Part shown: positions 38,330 to 46,659 of the stretch, piece by piece
Layout of the letters: each line of letters opens with the position of its first letter
Position numbering within the stretch: the stretch's first letter is position 1
DNA from: Zavarzinia marina
GTDB lineage: Bacteria > Pseudomonadota > Alphaproteobacteria > Zavarziniales > Zavarziniaceae
Reading direction: 5' to 3'
Length of the DNA: 64,000 nucleotides
Assembly (NCBI RefSeq): GCF_021568905.1
Contig: NZ_JAKGSB010000003.1
Span: 248,001-312,000 of the forward strand
Notes under the pieces: model-generated
Databases searched by the model: none
The model's input: the letters and a program-made list of their open reading frames with translations, nothing else
Told to the model about the DNA's origin: nothing
Translations under genes and position numbers: made by a program

Positions 38330-39220
38330 TCACTCTTCCTCCACCTGACCGGCGCAAGGTAAGGGAGCCGCCGCGCCCGGGCAAGGCGGCAGGCCGAGGC
38401 GCCGGCGCAGCGCCGCCGGGCTCTCGCCGGCCGCGCGCATGGCGGCGAGCGCGAGCGCCCTGTCGCGCTTGGCGAGGCGCAGGCCGTCCTCTCCCATCAC
38501 GAGACCGTGGTGGTGATAGAGAGGCACGGGCAGGTCCAGCAGCGCCTGCAGCAGCCGGTGGACATGGGTCGCTGAAAAGAGATCGATGGCGCGCGTCACC
38601 AGGGTAACGCCCTGCAGGGCATCGTCGACCGTGACCGCCAGGTGATAGGAGGTCGGGGTCTCCTTCCGGGCCAGCACCACGTCGCCCAGCATCTCGGGAC
38701 GGGCCGTCTGCCGGCCCGCCTTCTCGTCGACCCAGGTGAGCGGGCCGCCGGCGAGAGCAGTCGCCCGCGCGACGTCGAGGCGCAGCGCATGATCGCGGCC
38801 CTCGGCCATGCGGGCGGCGCGGGCGTCGTCGCTCAGGTGGCGGCAGGTGCCGGGATAGAGCGGGCCGGCCGGTCCCTGGGGCGCGCCGGGCGCGGCGGCG
38901 ACCTCCGCCGCGATCTCCGCCCTGGTGCAGAAGCAGGGATAGATCACGCCCATCGCCTCGAGCCGGGCAAGAGCCTCGGCATAGTCGGCGAAATGCGCCG
39001 ACTGGCGGCGCACCGGCCCGTCCCAGGCGATGCCCAGCCAGGCCAGGTCCGCCAGGATGCCGGCCTCGAATTCGGGACGGCAGCGGGTGTGGTCGATATC
39101 CTCCAGCCGCAGCAGGAAACGGCCGCCGGCGGCGCGGGCGCGATCATGGGCGATCCAGGCGGCATAGGCATGGCCCAGGTGCAATGCACCCGTCGGGCTC
39201 GGCGCGAAACGTGTGATCAT
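38330..39220 (-). CDS. gluQ: Glutamyl-Q tRNA(Asp) synthetase
   Basis: 296 residues, the short catalytic core of GluRS without the anticodon domain. It attaches glutamate to queuosine in tRNA-Asp. Motifs: RFAPSPTGALHLGHAYAAW (HIGH), zinc-binding YPCFCTRAEI with YPGTC, and KRDRALALAA in the KMSKS position. It fits with queG elsewhere in the window. ATG 39220 was chosen because homology starts at MITRFAPSPTG; there is no good ribosome site. The next gene is divergent. Confidence 0.93.
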   Translation of the reverse strand: MITRFAPSPTGALHLGHAYAAWIAHDRARAAGGRFLLRLEDIDHTRCRPEFEAGILADLAWLGIAWDGPVRRQSAHFADYAEALARLEAMGVIYPCFCTRAEIAAEVAAAPGAPQGPAGPLYPGTCRHLSDDARAARMAEGRDHALRLDVARATALAGGPLTWVDEKAGRQTARPEMLGDVVLARKETPTSYHLAVTVDDALQGVTLVTRAIDLFSATHVHRLLQALLDLPVPLYHHHGLVMGEDGLRLAKRDRALALAAMRAAGESPAALRRRLGLPPCPGAAAPLPCAGQVEEE

Positions 39221-39311
39221 GGGGGGGATTGGGACCAATTCGGACTTTCTTTTCGTGACGCGATTCGTCTTCATGATGAAGCCAGACGTCTCGAGGTGCA
39301 GGAGTTTTCGC

Positions 39312-39989
39312 ATGAGCCGGATCGATGGGCCGCGGCTTGCCCCGATGCAGGACCGCCCCGCGCGCCAGTTGATCGTGCTCATCCACGGCTTCGGTGCCGA
39401 TGGCGAGGATCTGATCGGCCTCGCGCCCTATTGGCGGCGCCTGCTGCCGGATGCCTATTTCGTGGCGCCGGACGGGCCGGAGCCCTGCGACATGGCGGGC
39501 TTCGGCCGGCAATGGTTCCCGCTCACCGATTTTTCCGAGGAAGAGCGTCTTTCGGGCGCTCGCGCGGCGGCGCCCGTGCTCGATGCCTTCATCGACGCGG
39601 AACTGGAACGCCTCGGGCTCGGCGACGACAATCTGGCCCTGGTCGGTTTCAGCCAGGGCTGCATGATGGCGCTGCATGTCGGCCTGAGGCGGGCCCGGCC
39701 GCCCGCCGCCGTCGTCGGCTTCTCCGGGGCGCTGGCCGGCGCCGGCGCCGTGCTCGAGGCCGAGATGACGTCGCGTCCGCCGATCCTCCTCGTCCACGGC
39801 GATCAGGATCCCATCGTGCCGGTCGCCGCGCTGCATCGCGCGGTCGAGGCCCTGACCGAGGCCGGGCTGTCCCTGCAATCCCATGTGGAACGCGGGCTGG
39901 GCCACGGCATCGGGCCCGAAGGTCTGGCGCTGGGCGGCGAATTCCTGTGCCGGATGCTGCTCGATCCCGAAGGCGCGCTCGGCGCCTGA
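39312..39989 (+). CDS. Carboxylesterase/phospholipase, alpha/beta hydrolase (EstB-like)
   Basis: 225 residues. Nucleophile Ser in GFSQGCMM, Asp in VHGDQDPIVP, His in GLGHGIG, plus oxyanion HGFGADGEDL. This is the acyl-protein-thioesterase/carboxylesterase II family. ATG 39312 has AGGAG upstream; an ATG at 39213 is in frame but overlaps the divergent gluQ gene. Cytosolic; substrate unknown. Confidence 0.9.
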   Translation: MSRIDGPRLAPMQDRPARQLIVLIHGFGADGEDLIGLAPYWRRLLPDAYFVAPDGPEPCDMAGFGRQWFPLTDFSEEERLSGARAAAPVLDAFIDAELERLGLGDDNLALVGFSQGCMMALHVGLRRARPPAAVVGFSGALAGAGAVLEAEMTSRPPILLVHGDQDPIVPVAALHRAVEALTEAGLSLQSHVERGLGHGIGPEGLALGGEFLCRMLLDPEGALGA

Positions 39990-40017
39990 GTGCGCCTCTT
40001 GCTGAGTGCGCCTTTCG
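39986..40017. repeat. 16-bp tandem duplication over a stop codon
   Basis: CTGAGTGCGCCTCTTG is followed directly by CTGAGTGCGCCTTTCG. The first copy contains the esterase stop codon (39987-39989). Confidence 0.8.
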
Positions 40018-40034
40018 ACACTTCTTTCACGAAA

Positions 40035-40048
40035 TGACGTGGACGTCA
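40035..40048. promoter_or_regulatory. Palindrome TGACG-N4-CGTCA upstream of the HNH gene
   Basis: TGACG TGGA CGTCA, followed 7 bases later by another CGTCAC. It lies about 180 bases before the HNH-gene start, in a 241-base gap holding no gene. A protein-binding site is plausible; the protein is unknown. Confidence 0.45.
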
Positions 40049-40230
40049 CGATGGCGTCACACTGCATGTTGTATTTTGCTGGCGTCGAACCGCAAGCATT
40101 GTCACAATTCAGGTCACGGAATTGTCGGTTCGGCGATTTCAAGTGCAACGCGAAACGGGTCAGAGGCGGAATAGCGGGCTTAGGTGCGAATCGTCGCGAA
40201 GTGAGGCGGTCAATAAGGGCGAGGCGGTAG

Positions 40231-40791
40231 ATGAACGCGATGTCCCATCCGGTGGAGGCCTGTCCGGCGCTGGTCCTCAACGCTGATTACCGGCCGCTAT
40301 CCTATTTCCCTCTCAGCCTATGGTCCTGGCAGGACGCCATCAAGGCGGTCTTCCTCGGGCGCGTGAACATCCTCTCCGAATACGAGCGGACGGTGCGCAG
40401 CCCCAGCGCCGAGATCCGGCTGCCCTCGGTGGTCTGTCTGAAGACCTATGTGAAGCCGGCGCGCCATCCCGCCTTCACCCGGTTCAACGTCTTCCTGCGC
40501 GACCGCTTCTCGTGCCAGTACTGCGGCCGGACGGAGGATCTGACCTTCGACCACGTGCTGCCGCGCAGCCTGGGCGGGCGCACGACCTGGGACAACATCA
40601 TCACCGCCTGCTCGCCCTGCAACCTGCGCAAGGGCGGCCGCATGCTGCGTGAGAGCGGGATGCACCTGCGCTCCCGGCCTTATGTGCCGACGGTCGGCCA
40701 GTTGCAGGAAGTCGGGCGCAGTTTCCCGCCCAATTACCTGCATCATTCCTGGAACGACTATCTCTACTGGGACGCCGAACTGGAAGCCTGA
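40231..40791 (+). CDS. HNH endonuclease domain protein
   Basis: 186 residues. The HNH core runs FLRDRFSCQYCGRTEDLTFD, HVLPRSLGGRTTWDNIITACSPCN, with two C-x-x-C pairs for zinc and the DH-x-x-P-x-S-x-GG signature. An N-terminal domain of about 90 residues (VLNADYRPLSYFPLSLWSWQDA) is characteristic of a housekeeping HNH group common in proteobacteria rather than of homing enzymes. Function in the cell is unknown; no restriction partner is nearby. ATG 40231 or 40240. Confidence 0.88.
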   Translation: MNAMSHPVEACPALVLNADYRPLSYFPLSLWSWQDAIKAVFLGRVNILSEYERTVRSPSAEIRLPSVVCLKTYVKPARHPAFTRFNVFLRDRFSCQYCGRTEDLTFDHVLPRSLGGRTTWDNIITACSPCNLRKGGRMLRESGMHLRSRPYVPTVGQLQEVGRSFPPNYLHHSWNDYLYWDAELEA

Positions 40792-41801
40792 TCCGGCGAC
40801 AGGCCGAGGCGCGCCGCCATGGCCGCGCCGAGGGCCCGGCCCGAGACGAAGGCGCCCTCGATCCGCGCTCCCAGGCACCAGTCGCCGCAGGCGCCGATCG
40901 GCCGGCGCGGATCCAGGATGAAGGGCCGGCCCAACGGTCGCGTGGTCATGGCGTGGCGCCAGCGATGGGCGAAAGCGGCGATCGGCGGCATCGACCGATC
41001 GGTGGCGGCGACGAAGGCCGCGGTCATCAGGGCCGCCACCACCTCCGGCGGATCCTCGAGATGGGTGCGGCTCCAGTCCGGGCCGGCATGGGCGACCCAG
41101 GTTTCGGCCCCCGCCGGATCGCGGCCGGGTTTCGCGCTGTCCCGCGCGATCCACGCCAATGTGCCGCCCGTCGTCTCCGGCGCGACGAAGGCACCGTCGA
41201 AGCCGAGGTCCAGGGGCTTGTCGAAGGCCAGCATCAAGGCCCAGCAGGGGGCCGTCTCGACCTCCGCGACGGCGGCTGCAAGTGCCGGTTCGAGGGCGAG
41301 AAGGGGCACGGCCTGAGGGGCCGGCGTCGCTACGACGACGGCGTCATAGGGGCCGAAATGTTCCCCCTGGCGGTCGGTCACGGTCAGGCGCGGACCACGC
41401 GGCGCGATCTCGCGCAGTTCGACGCCGTAAACCGTGGCGCCGCTGCCCAATGCCCCGACCAGGGCACTCATGCGCGGGTGGCCGACGAATCGGGGTTCGG
41501 TCCGGTCCTCCGGCACGAAGCCGTTGGGGCCGAGGGTGCCGATCACGCCGTTCCAGGAAGCGATCGTGCCGTTGGCGCTCAGCTGCGCCACGCGGGCCTT
41601 CAGCGCCGGGTCGCGGACGGTGAAATATTGCGCGCCGTGATCCCATTGCAGGCCGGCGTCGCGCCGGGTGGACAGGCGCCCGCCGGCGCCCCGCGCCTTG
41701 TCGAACACGGTGACGAGCGCGCCGGCCGCGGCCAGTACCGCGGCGGCGCTCTGCCCGGCGATGCCGCCGCCGATGACGGCGACGAGCGGTCCGTTCCTCA
41801 T
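40764..41801 (-). CDS. FAD-dependent amine oxidase-like (renalase-type) oxidoreductase
   Basis: 345 residues. N-terminal FAD motif VIGGGIAGQSAAAVLAAAGALVTVFDKARG... and the RGAGGRLSTRRDAGLQWDHGAQYF region (shown in part) typical of the renalase-like group. C-terminal CGDWCLGARIEGAFVSGRALG is the second FAD-contact block. ATG 41801 was chosen, with GGGGAA upstream; an ATG at 41837 adds 12 residues. 3' end overlaps the HNH gene by 28 bases. Substrate unknown. Confidence 0.85.
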   Translation of the reverse strand: MRNGPLVAVIGGGIAGQSAAAVLAAAGALVTVFDKARGAGGRLSTRRDAGLQWDHGAQYFTVRDPALKARVAQLSANGTIASWNGVIGTLGPNGFVPEDRTEPRFVGHPRMSALVGALGSGATVYGVELREIAPRGPRLTVTDRQGEHFGPYDAVVVATPAPQAVPLLALEPALAAAVAEVETAPCWALMLAFDKPLDLGFDGAFVAPETTGGTLAWIARDSAKPGRDPAGAETWVAHAGPDWSRTHLEDPPEVVAALMTAAFVAATDRSMPPIAAFAHRWRHAMTTRPLGRPFILDPRRPIGACGDWCLGARIEGAFVSGRALGAAMAARLGLSPDQASSSASQ

Positions 41802-41965
41802 GGCCGTTCCCCGTTCGAGCGGCCCCATCTCCGCCATTCCTCGCGAATGGGGGCGGGACTCTTCTGGTACGATGGCGCTAGTCGGTCGGATCTTATACCG
41901 AAGCGGGGGCGAAGGCGACTCGGGCGTTGCGCCGAGGACAGGCCTGCCCCGATGCCTCTAGATTT

Positions 41966-41997
41966 GCCGCCTCTTGATTTTGCCACCTCTTGATTTT
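41966..41997. repeat. 16-bp tandem duplication
   Basis: GCCGCCTCTTGATTTT is followed directly by GCCACCTCTTGATTTT, one difference. It lies in the 309-base gap (41802-42110) between the oxidoreductase and Hsp20 genes; that gap otherwise shows no gene. Confidence 0.85.
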
Positions 41998-42110
41998 GTC
42001 GACCTGCTCGCCAGATCATAGAAGCGCGGGGGTGCCTTCGGGGCCCCCGCCGACGTCCCGTCGCGGATCGCCTGGGTTTCGGGGGCCGCAGATCAATGGG
42101 TGCAAGGCTT

Positions 42111-42599
42111 ATGACGCGCTTGTCGGTATTCAATTCTCCGCTCCTCCTGGGTTTCGACCATATGGAGCGGGTGCTCGACCGGGTGGCCAAATCGGCGACC
42201 GACGGCTATCCGCCGTACAACATCGAGCAGACGGGCAGCAATGCGCTGCGCATCACCCTCGCCGTCGCGGGTTTCTCGCGCGAGGACCTGTCGGTCACGA
42301 TCGAGGACAATCAGCTGATCGTGCGCGGCCGGCAGGTGGCCGAGGACGACAAGAAGGTCTATCTGCACCGCGGCATCGCCGCGCGCCAGTTTCAGAAGGC
42401 CTTCGTCCTGGCGGAAGGGATCGAAATCGTGCGCGCCGGCCTCGACAACGGCCTGCTGCACATCGATCTGCGCCGGCCGGTGCCGGCCAGCGTGGTCCGT
42501 TCGATTCCCATCGACGGTGGTTCGCGGGGCGTGGCGGACGCGCTCGACAACGAGGATTCGGGTGCCGGGAAGATTTCGGGCCCGAACGGCGAGGCCTGA
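42111..42599 (+). CDS. Small heat-shock protein, Hsp20 (IbpA-like)
   Basis: 162 residues. The alpha-crystallin domain spans about residues 35-130 (PPYNIEQTGSNALRITLAVAGF, LSVTIEDNQLIVRGRQ, YLHRGIAARQFQKAFVLAEGIEI) with the N-terminal FDHMERVLDRV of IbpA-type holdases. It binds unfolding proteins. ATG 42111 (MTRLSVFNSPLLLGF) was preferred to ATG 42096, since AAGG precedes it and the conserved N-terminus begins there. Followed after 50 bases by DUF1150, a frequent partner. Confidence 0.93.
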   Translation: MTRLSVFNSPLLLGFDHMERVLDRVAKSATDGYPPYNIEQTGSNALRITLAVAGFSREDLSVTIEDNQLIVRGRQVAEDDKKVYLHRGIAARQFQKAFVLAEGIEIVRAGLDNGLLHIDLRRPVPASVVRSIPIDGGSRGVADALDNEDSGAGKISGPNGEA

Positions 42600-42649
42600 T
42601 ACGGCCCGTTAAGCTTGATGCGCTCAAGATGAGGCATCCAGCGGAGGAT

Positions 42650-42880
42650 ATGACCATGACCGCTATCAACGAAAATCCCGATATCCGGCACATCACGCCG
42701 GAAGCCCTGGCCGCGCTCGGCGACGGCTCCCTGGTCTACGTCAAGCCCGTGCATGTCGAGGGCAAGGACGTGGTCGCCGTCCATGGCGCCGATGGTGCCC
42801 TGCTCGCCCTGCTCGCGGACCGGGACCAGGCCTTCGCCGCCGCCCGCCAGTACGAGATGATGCCGCTCAGCGTGCACTGA
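42650..42880 (+). CDS. DUF1150 protein
   Basis: 76 residues. The pattern ITPEALAALGDGSLVYVKPV and LLALLADRDQAFAAARQYEMMPLSVH is the DUF1150 signature, small cytosolic alphaproteobacterial proteins usually encoded directly after Hsp20, as here. The ribosome site GGAGG is at 42643-42648. Function unknown. Confidence 0.9.
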   Translation: MTMTAINENPDIRHITPEALAALGDGSLVYVKPVHVEGKDVVAVHGADGALLALLADRDQAFAAARQYEMMPLSVH

Positions 42881-42885
42881 CCTGC

Positions 42886-42921
42886 TTGGACCGCCCGGCC
42901 TGATTGGACCGCCCGGTCGTG
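42886..42921. repeat. 18-bp tandem duplication after DUF1150
   Basis: TTGGACCGCCCGGCCTGA is followed directly by TTGGACCGCCCGGTCGTG, three differences at the end. It starts 6 bases after the DUF1150 stop. Confidence 0.75.
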
Positions 42922-42972
42922 CCAATCGGCCGGGCGCCCGATCGCCGGAAGCCGCAAAATGCCGGAAGTCGT

Positions 42973-43004
42973 GGGGTAAAGGGATCAGGGGGTAAAGGGA
43001 TCAG
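42973..43004. repeat. 16-bp tandem duplication over the ptsN stop
   Basis: GGGGTAAAGGGATCAG occurs twice in succession without a mismatch. The second copy contains the ptsN stop codon (43001-43003, minus strand); the first copy would provide another stop in a different phase. Confidence 0.85.
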
Positions 43005-43465
43005 GCGGCGTGCGGGCGCGCGTTGTCGGTCAGCAGGGCGTAGATCGCCTCGACCGAATCGCAGTGGCGCAGCTTCTCGCAGACGTCCTTGTCCCGCAGC
43101 AGGCGGGAAACGCGGGCCAGCGCCTTCAGATGGTCCGCCCCGGCGCCCTGGGGCGCCAGCAGCAGGAATACGAGATCCACGGGCTGTTCGTCGATCGACT
43201 CGAATTCGATCGGATCGGCAAGACGCGCGAACAGGCCGAACAGCCGGTCGATTTCCCCCAGCTTGCCGTGGGGAATGGCGATGCCCTGGCCGACACCCGT
43301 GGTGCCGAGGCGTTCGCGCTCGAGCAGCGTGTCGAGAATGGTCCGGTCGGACACGCCGGTGATGCCGGCGGCCCGAACGGACAATTCCTGCAAGGCTTGC
43401 TTCTTGCTGTTCGCCTTGAGGTCGGCAATCACGCCCTCAGGGCTGATGATGGTGTTAAGCTCCAA
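43001..43465 (-). CDS. ptsN: Nitrogen regulatory PTS IIA component
   Basis: 154 residues. Phosphoryl acceptor of the PTS-Ntr system, with the phospho-site His66 in GIAIPHGKL and family features SPEGVIADLKANSKKQALQEL and FLLLAPQGAGADHLKALA. Start TTG 43465 (MELNTIISPEG) was chosen because GAGG lies eight bases upstream and it matches the family's usual N-terminus; an in-frame ATG further upstream runs into hpf. It lies 10 bases after hpf, last gene of the rpoN-hpf-ptsN group. Confidence 0.92.
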   Translation of the reverse strand: MELNTIISPEGVIADLKANSKKQALQELSVRAAGITGVSDRTILDTLLERERLGTTGVGQGIAIPHGKLGEIDRLFGLFARLADPIEFESIDEQPVDLVFLLLAPQGAGADHLKALARVSRLLRDKDVCEKLRHCDSVEAIYALLTDNARPHAA

Positions 43466-43475
43466 GACAAATGCC

Positions 43476-44066
43476 TCACACCGCGACGCCACTCGAAGGC
43501 TTGTTCGGCTCGATCCATCCGATGTTGCCGTCGGGGCGCCGGTAGACAACGTTCAGACCGCCGTTGGCGCTATTCCGGAACATCATGGCGGGATGCGCCC
43601 CGAGATCAAGGCGGAACACGGCTTCCGAGACCGTCAGGGTCTCGATTTCCGACTCGTTTTCCGCGATCACGAGGGGCGCGCCGTCGACATGGGCGTCGCT
43701 CTCGTCCTCGTCGTCCTCGCGCGGGGAGATGACATAGGAGAGGGCTGGTTCCAGGGTCCGCGTCGCGCCGTGGTGGTGGTTCTTCAGCCGCCGCTTGTAG
43801 CGCCGCAGCCGCTTTTCGGCGCGGTCGGAGGCGACGTCGAAGCTCCCGTAGATTTCGGTGCCTTCGCCCTGGGCGTTGACCGTCAGGCCCGCGCCGAAAT
43901 GGACGGTGATGTCCGTATGGAAGAGATGTGCCTCGCGCGAGAAGGTGACCGTCGCGTCGATCGGGCTGTCGTAGTATTTGCCGACGAGGGCGGCCAGACG
44001 CTCCGTCACATGGGTGCGGAGAGCGTCGCCGACGTCGATCTGTTTGCCGGAAATGATCAGCTTCAT
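43476..44066 (-). CDS. hpf: Ribosome hibernation promoting factor, long form
   Basis: 196 residues. The N-terminal ribosome-binding domain (residues 1-105) has MKLIISGKQIDVGDALRTHV and RAEKRLRRYKRRLKNHH. The C-terminal dimerisation domain (about 135-196) has VSEAVFRLDLGAHPAMMFRN and NVVYRRPDGNIGWIEP. Long HPF makes 100S ribosome dimers in stationary phase. It lies between rpoN and ptsN, the conserved order. Confidence 0.95.
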   Translation of the reverse strand: MKLIISGKQIDVGDALRTHVTERLAALVGKYYDSPIDATVTFSREAHLFHTDITVHFGAGLTVNAQGEGTEIYGSFDVASDRAEKRLRRYKRRLKNHHHGATRTLEPALSYVISPREDDEDESDAHVDGAPLVIAENESEIETLTVSEAVFRLDLGAHPAMMFRNSANGGLNVVYRRPDGNIGWIEPNKPSSGVAV

Positions 44067-44298
44067 GATGTGCCTGCGCTTGAAGTTGGGGCGCTTGGAC
44101 GGACACCCGATGTCCCGTGGCCCCTGCCGTCGGGTTTTGAACGCCTTCCGGCTTCGGCCGCACCCGGCGGCCGTTCCCCTGGGCCGCCATCGGACATCGA
44201 GCCCGTCAATTCATACTTACGAGCTAACGTGCCCGGATTCCAGAGCAGAGCGACCGGAACCAGCATTTTCCGCAGGCCGGAACGGCGGCCGGCCGCGC

Positions 44299-45846
44299 TC
44301 AGCCGAGGCGCGACGCCTTCTGTCGGCGCCTTTCGGTCGACGAGCCGATGCCCATGGCCTCGCGGTACTTGGCGACCGTGCGCCGGGCGATGTCGATGCC
44401 GTCCTGTTTCAGCAGTTCGACCAGCTTGTCGTCCGACAGGATCGCCTTCGGCGCCTCGCCGTCGATGAGCTGGCGGATGCGGTGGCGCACCGATTCGGCG
44501 GAATGGGCGGCCGTGCCGTCGGTCGAGCCGATGGCGGCGGTGAAGAAGAACTTCATCTCGAACAGGCCGCGTGGCGTCCATACCCATTTGTTGGCGGTGA
44601 CGCGCGAGACGGTCGATTCATGCATGCCGATCTCTTCCGCGATCGACTTCAGGTTCATCGGCCGCAGATGGGAAATGCCGTGGCGCAGGAAGCTGTCCTG
44701 TTGCCGCACAAGGGAGGTCGCGACCTTCAGGATGGTGCGCGCGCGCTGATCCAGCGCCTTCACCAGCCAGTTGGCGGAAGCGAGGCATTCCGACAGATAG
44801 GCCTTGTCGTCCTTGCGCGCCGCTTCCGATCCCGAGATGCGCGTCATGTAGCGCCGGTCGATGAGCACGCGGGGCATGGTCTCGGCATTCAGCTCGATCA
44901 GCCAGTCCTCGTCGGGGCCCCGGCGGATGTAGACGTCCGGCACCACCGCCTGCACCGGCGATGAATCGAAGGCGTGACCGGGCTTCGGGTTGAGGGTGCG
45001 GATCTCCTTGATGATCTCCACCACCTCCTCGTCGTCGACGCCGGCGAAACGCGCGAGGGCGGCGAGGTCGCGCCGCGCGACGAGGTCGAGATGGGCGAGC
45101 ACCGCCGCCATCGAGGGATCGAGGCGGTCCGCCTCGCGGCATTGTATCTCCAGGCATTCCTGGAGCGAACGGGCGAACACGCCGGGCGGATCGAGCGACT
45201 GCAGGGTGGCGAGAAGATCTTCGAGCGCCTCGATCTCGATGCCGAGCCGTTCCGCGATATCCGCCGTCTCCTCGGTCAGATAGCCGGCCTCGTCCAGGGA
45301 ATCGACCAGATTGGCGGCCATCAGGCGCGAGACGTCGTCGAGCGCCAGTTCCGAAAGCTGGGCCATCAGGTGGTCGCGCAGCGAAACGGCGGAAACCAGG
45401 CGATCGTCGCCCGAGAAATCGCCGTCGTCGAAATCGGCCCTGCCGCCGGCGCCGATGCCGCCCCAGGAGGTTTCGGTCAGATCGTCGGGGCCGTGGGCCT
45501 GGATGTCGGCGCGGTCGCTCACGGCGTCGTCGCCGAAGACGTTGTCATAGCCGTCCTGCAGGCTCGACGCGGGCTCGCCCATGTCGCGCCCGTCGCGGAT
45601 GTCGCGGTCGATGCCCGTCGGGCCGTCGCCGGCCGGCCTGGTCTCGGCGGCGGCGGCATCCGCCGCCTCCGGCCGTTCCGGCTCGCCGTCGTCCTGGGTG
45701 AGCAGGGGGTTGCGCTCCAGCTCCTGCTCGACGAAGGCGGCCAGTTCCATCTGGCTCAGCTGCAACAGTTTGATCGCCTGCTGAAGCTGCGGGGTCATCA
45801 CCAGCGACTGGCCCTGCTTCAGCTCCAGCCGTTGCGTGATCGCCAT
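44299..45846 (-). CDS. rpoN: RNA polymerase sigma-54 factor
   Basis: 515 residues. Region I is glutamine/leucine-rich (MAITQRLELKQGQSLVMTPQ, QLQQAIKLLQLSQMEL), region II is acidic (about residues 55-140), then core-binding and HTH regions, and the RpoN box ARRTVAKYRE at 487-496. All regions are intact. It directs nitrogen and other enhancer-dependent promoters; the linked ptsN is a known regulator of nitrogen status. 45 bases follow lptB, 232 bases precede hpf. Confidence 0.97.
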   Translation of the reverse strand: MAITQRLELKQGQSLVMTPQLQQAIKLLQLSQMELAAFVEQELERNPLLTQDDGEPERPEAADAAAAETRPAGDGPTGIDRDIRDGRDMGEPASSLQDGYDNVFGDDAVSDRADIQAHGPDDLTETSWGGIGAGGRADFDDGDFSGDDRLVSAVSLRDHLMAQLSELALDDVSRLMAANLVDSLDEAGYLTEETADIAERLGIEIEALEDLLATLQSLDPPGVFARSLQECLEIQCREADRLDPSMAAVLAHLDLVARRDLAALARFAGVDDEEVVEIIKEIRTLNPKPGHAFDSSPVQAVVPDVYIRRGPDEDWLIELNAETMPRVLIDRRYMTRISGSEAARKDDKAYLSECLASANWLVKALDQRARTILKVATSLVRQQDSFLRHGISHLRPMNLKSIAEEIGMHESTVSRVTANKWVWTPRGLFEMKFFFTAAIGSTDGTAAHSAESVRHRIRQLIDGEAPKAILSDDKLVELLKQDGIDIARRTVAKYREAMGIGSSTERRRQKASRLG

Positions 45847-45891
45847 TTCCCTATTCCGTCAGGGCACCGGCCAACGGATGGGCCGGGCCGG

Positions 45892-46659
45892 TCAAAGACT
45901 GAACCTGTCACCGAGATAGACGCGGCGCACGCCCTCGTGGACGACCACCTCGTCGGGCGATCCTTCCATCAGAACCTGCCCCTCGTGAATAATGTAGGCC
46001 CTGTCGATCATGTCCAGCGTTTCGCGGACATTGTGGTCCGTGATCAGCACGCCGATGCCGCGATCCTTGAGGTGGGAGATCAGGTTGCGGATGTCGTCGA
46101 CCGCGATCGGGTCGATGCCGGCCAGCGGCTCGTCGAGGAGGATGAAGCTGGGCCCGGTGGCCAGCGCCCGCGCGATCTCGACGCGGCGCCGCTCCCCGCC
46201 CGAGAGGGCGACGGACGAGGTCTTGCGCAGATGGGCGATGTGGAATTCGGCCAGCAGGTCGTCGAGGATCGCCTCGCGGCGGTCGCGCTCGGTCTCCACG
46301 ATCTCCAGGACGGCGCGAATGTTGTCCTCGACCGAGAGGCCGCGGAAGATCGACGCTTCCTGGGGCAGGTAACCGATGCCGAGGCGCGCGCGGCGATACA
46401 TCGGCAGGCCCGTGACGTCGCGCCCGTCATAGAGGATCTTGCCGTAGTCGGGCGCGATCAGGCCCGAGATCATGTAGAAGCAGGTGGTCTTGCCCGCGCC
46501 GTTCGGGCCGAGCAGGCCGACCACCTCGCCGCGCTGCAGATTCAGGCTGACGCCGCGCACCACGGGGCGCTTGTTGTAGATCTTGCCGATGGAATGGGCG
46601 ACCAGCCCGGTCTCGACCAGCGGCGCCTCGGCATCGGCGATGGGGGAGCTCTCGTTCAT
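45892..46659 (-). CDS. lptB: LPS export ABC transporter ATPase
   Basis: 255 residues. Walker A GPNGAGKTT, then Q-loop YLPQEASIFRGLSVEDNI, signature ALSGGERRRVEIARAL and Walker B FILLDEPLAGIDPIAV are intact; the GLLGPNGAGKTTCFYMISGL context and LITDHNVRETLDM are LptB-specific. It powers lipopolysaccharide extraction by LptFG. ATG overlaps the lptA stop as ATGA. The lptFG genes are not in the window. Confidence 0.97.
   Translation of the reverse strand: MNESSPIADAEAPLVETGLVAHSIGKIYNKRPVVRGVSLNLQRGEVVGLLGPNGAGKTTCFYMISGLIAPDYGKILYDGRDVTGLPMYRRARLGIGYLPQEASIFRGLSVEDNIRAVLEIVETERDRREAILDDLLAEFHIAHLRKTSSVALSGGERRRVEIARALATGPSFILLDEPLAGIDPIAVDDIRNLISHLKDRGIGVLITDHNVRETLDMIDRAYIIHEGQVLMEGSPDEVVVHEGVRRVYLGDRFSL

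Noticed and set aside
38642-40174. 510-codon plus-strand frame across gluQ and the esterase
   Set aside because: Shadow of gluQ on the other strand and of the esterase in another phase; no conserved pattern.
40231-40791. HNH protein as part of a restriction, homing or anti-phage system
   Set aside because: The N-terminal domain matches a widespread housekeeping group and no methylase, integrase or defence gene is adjacent.
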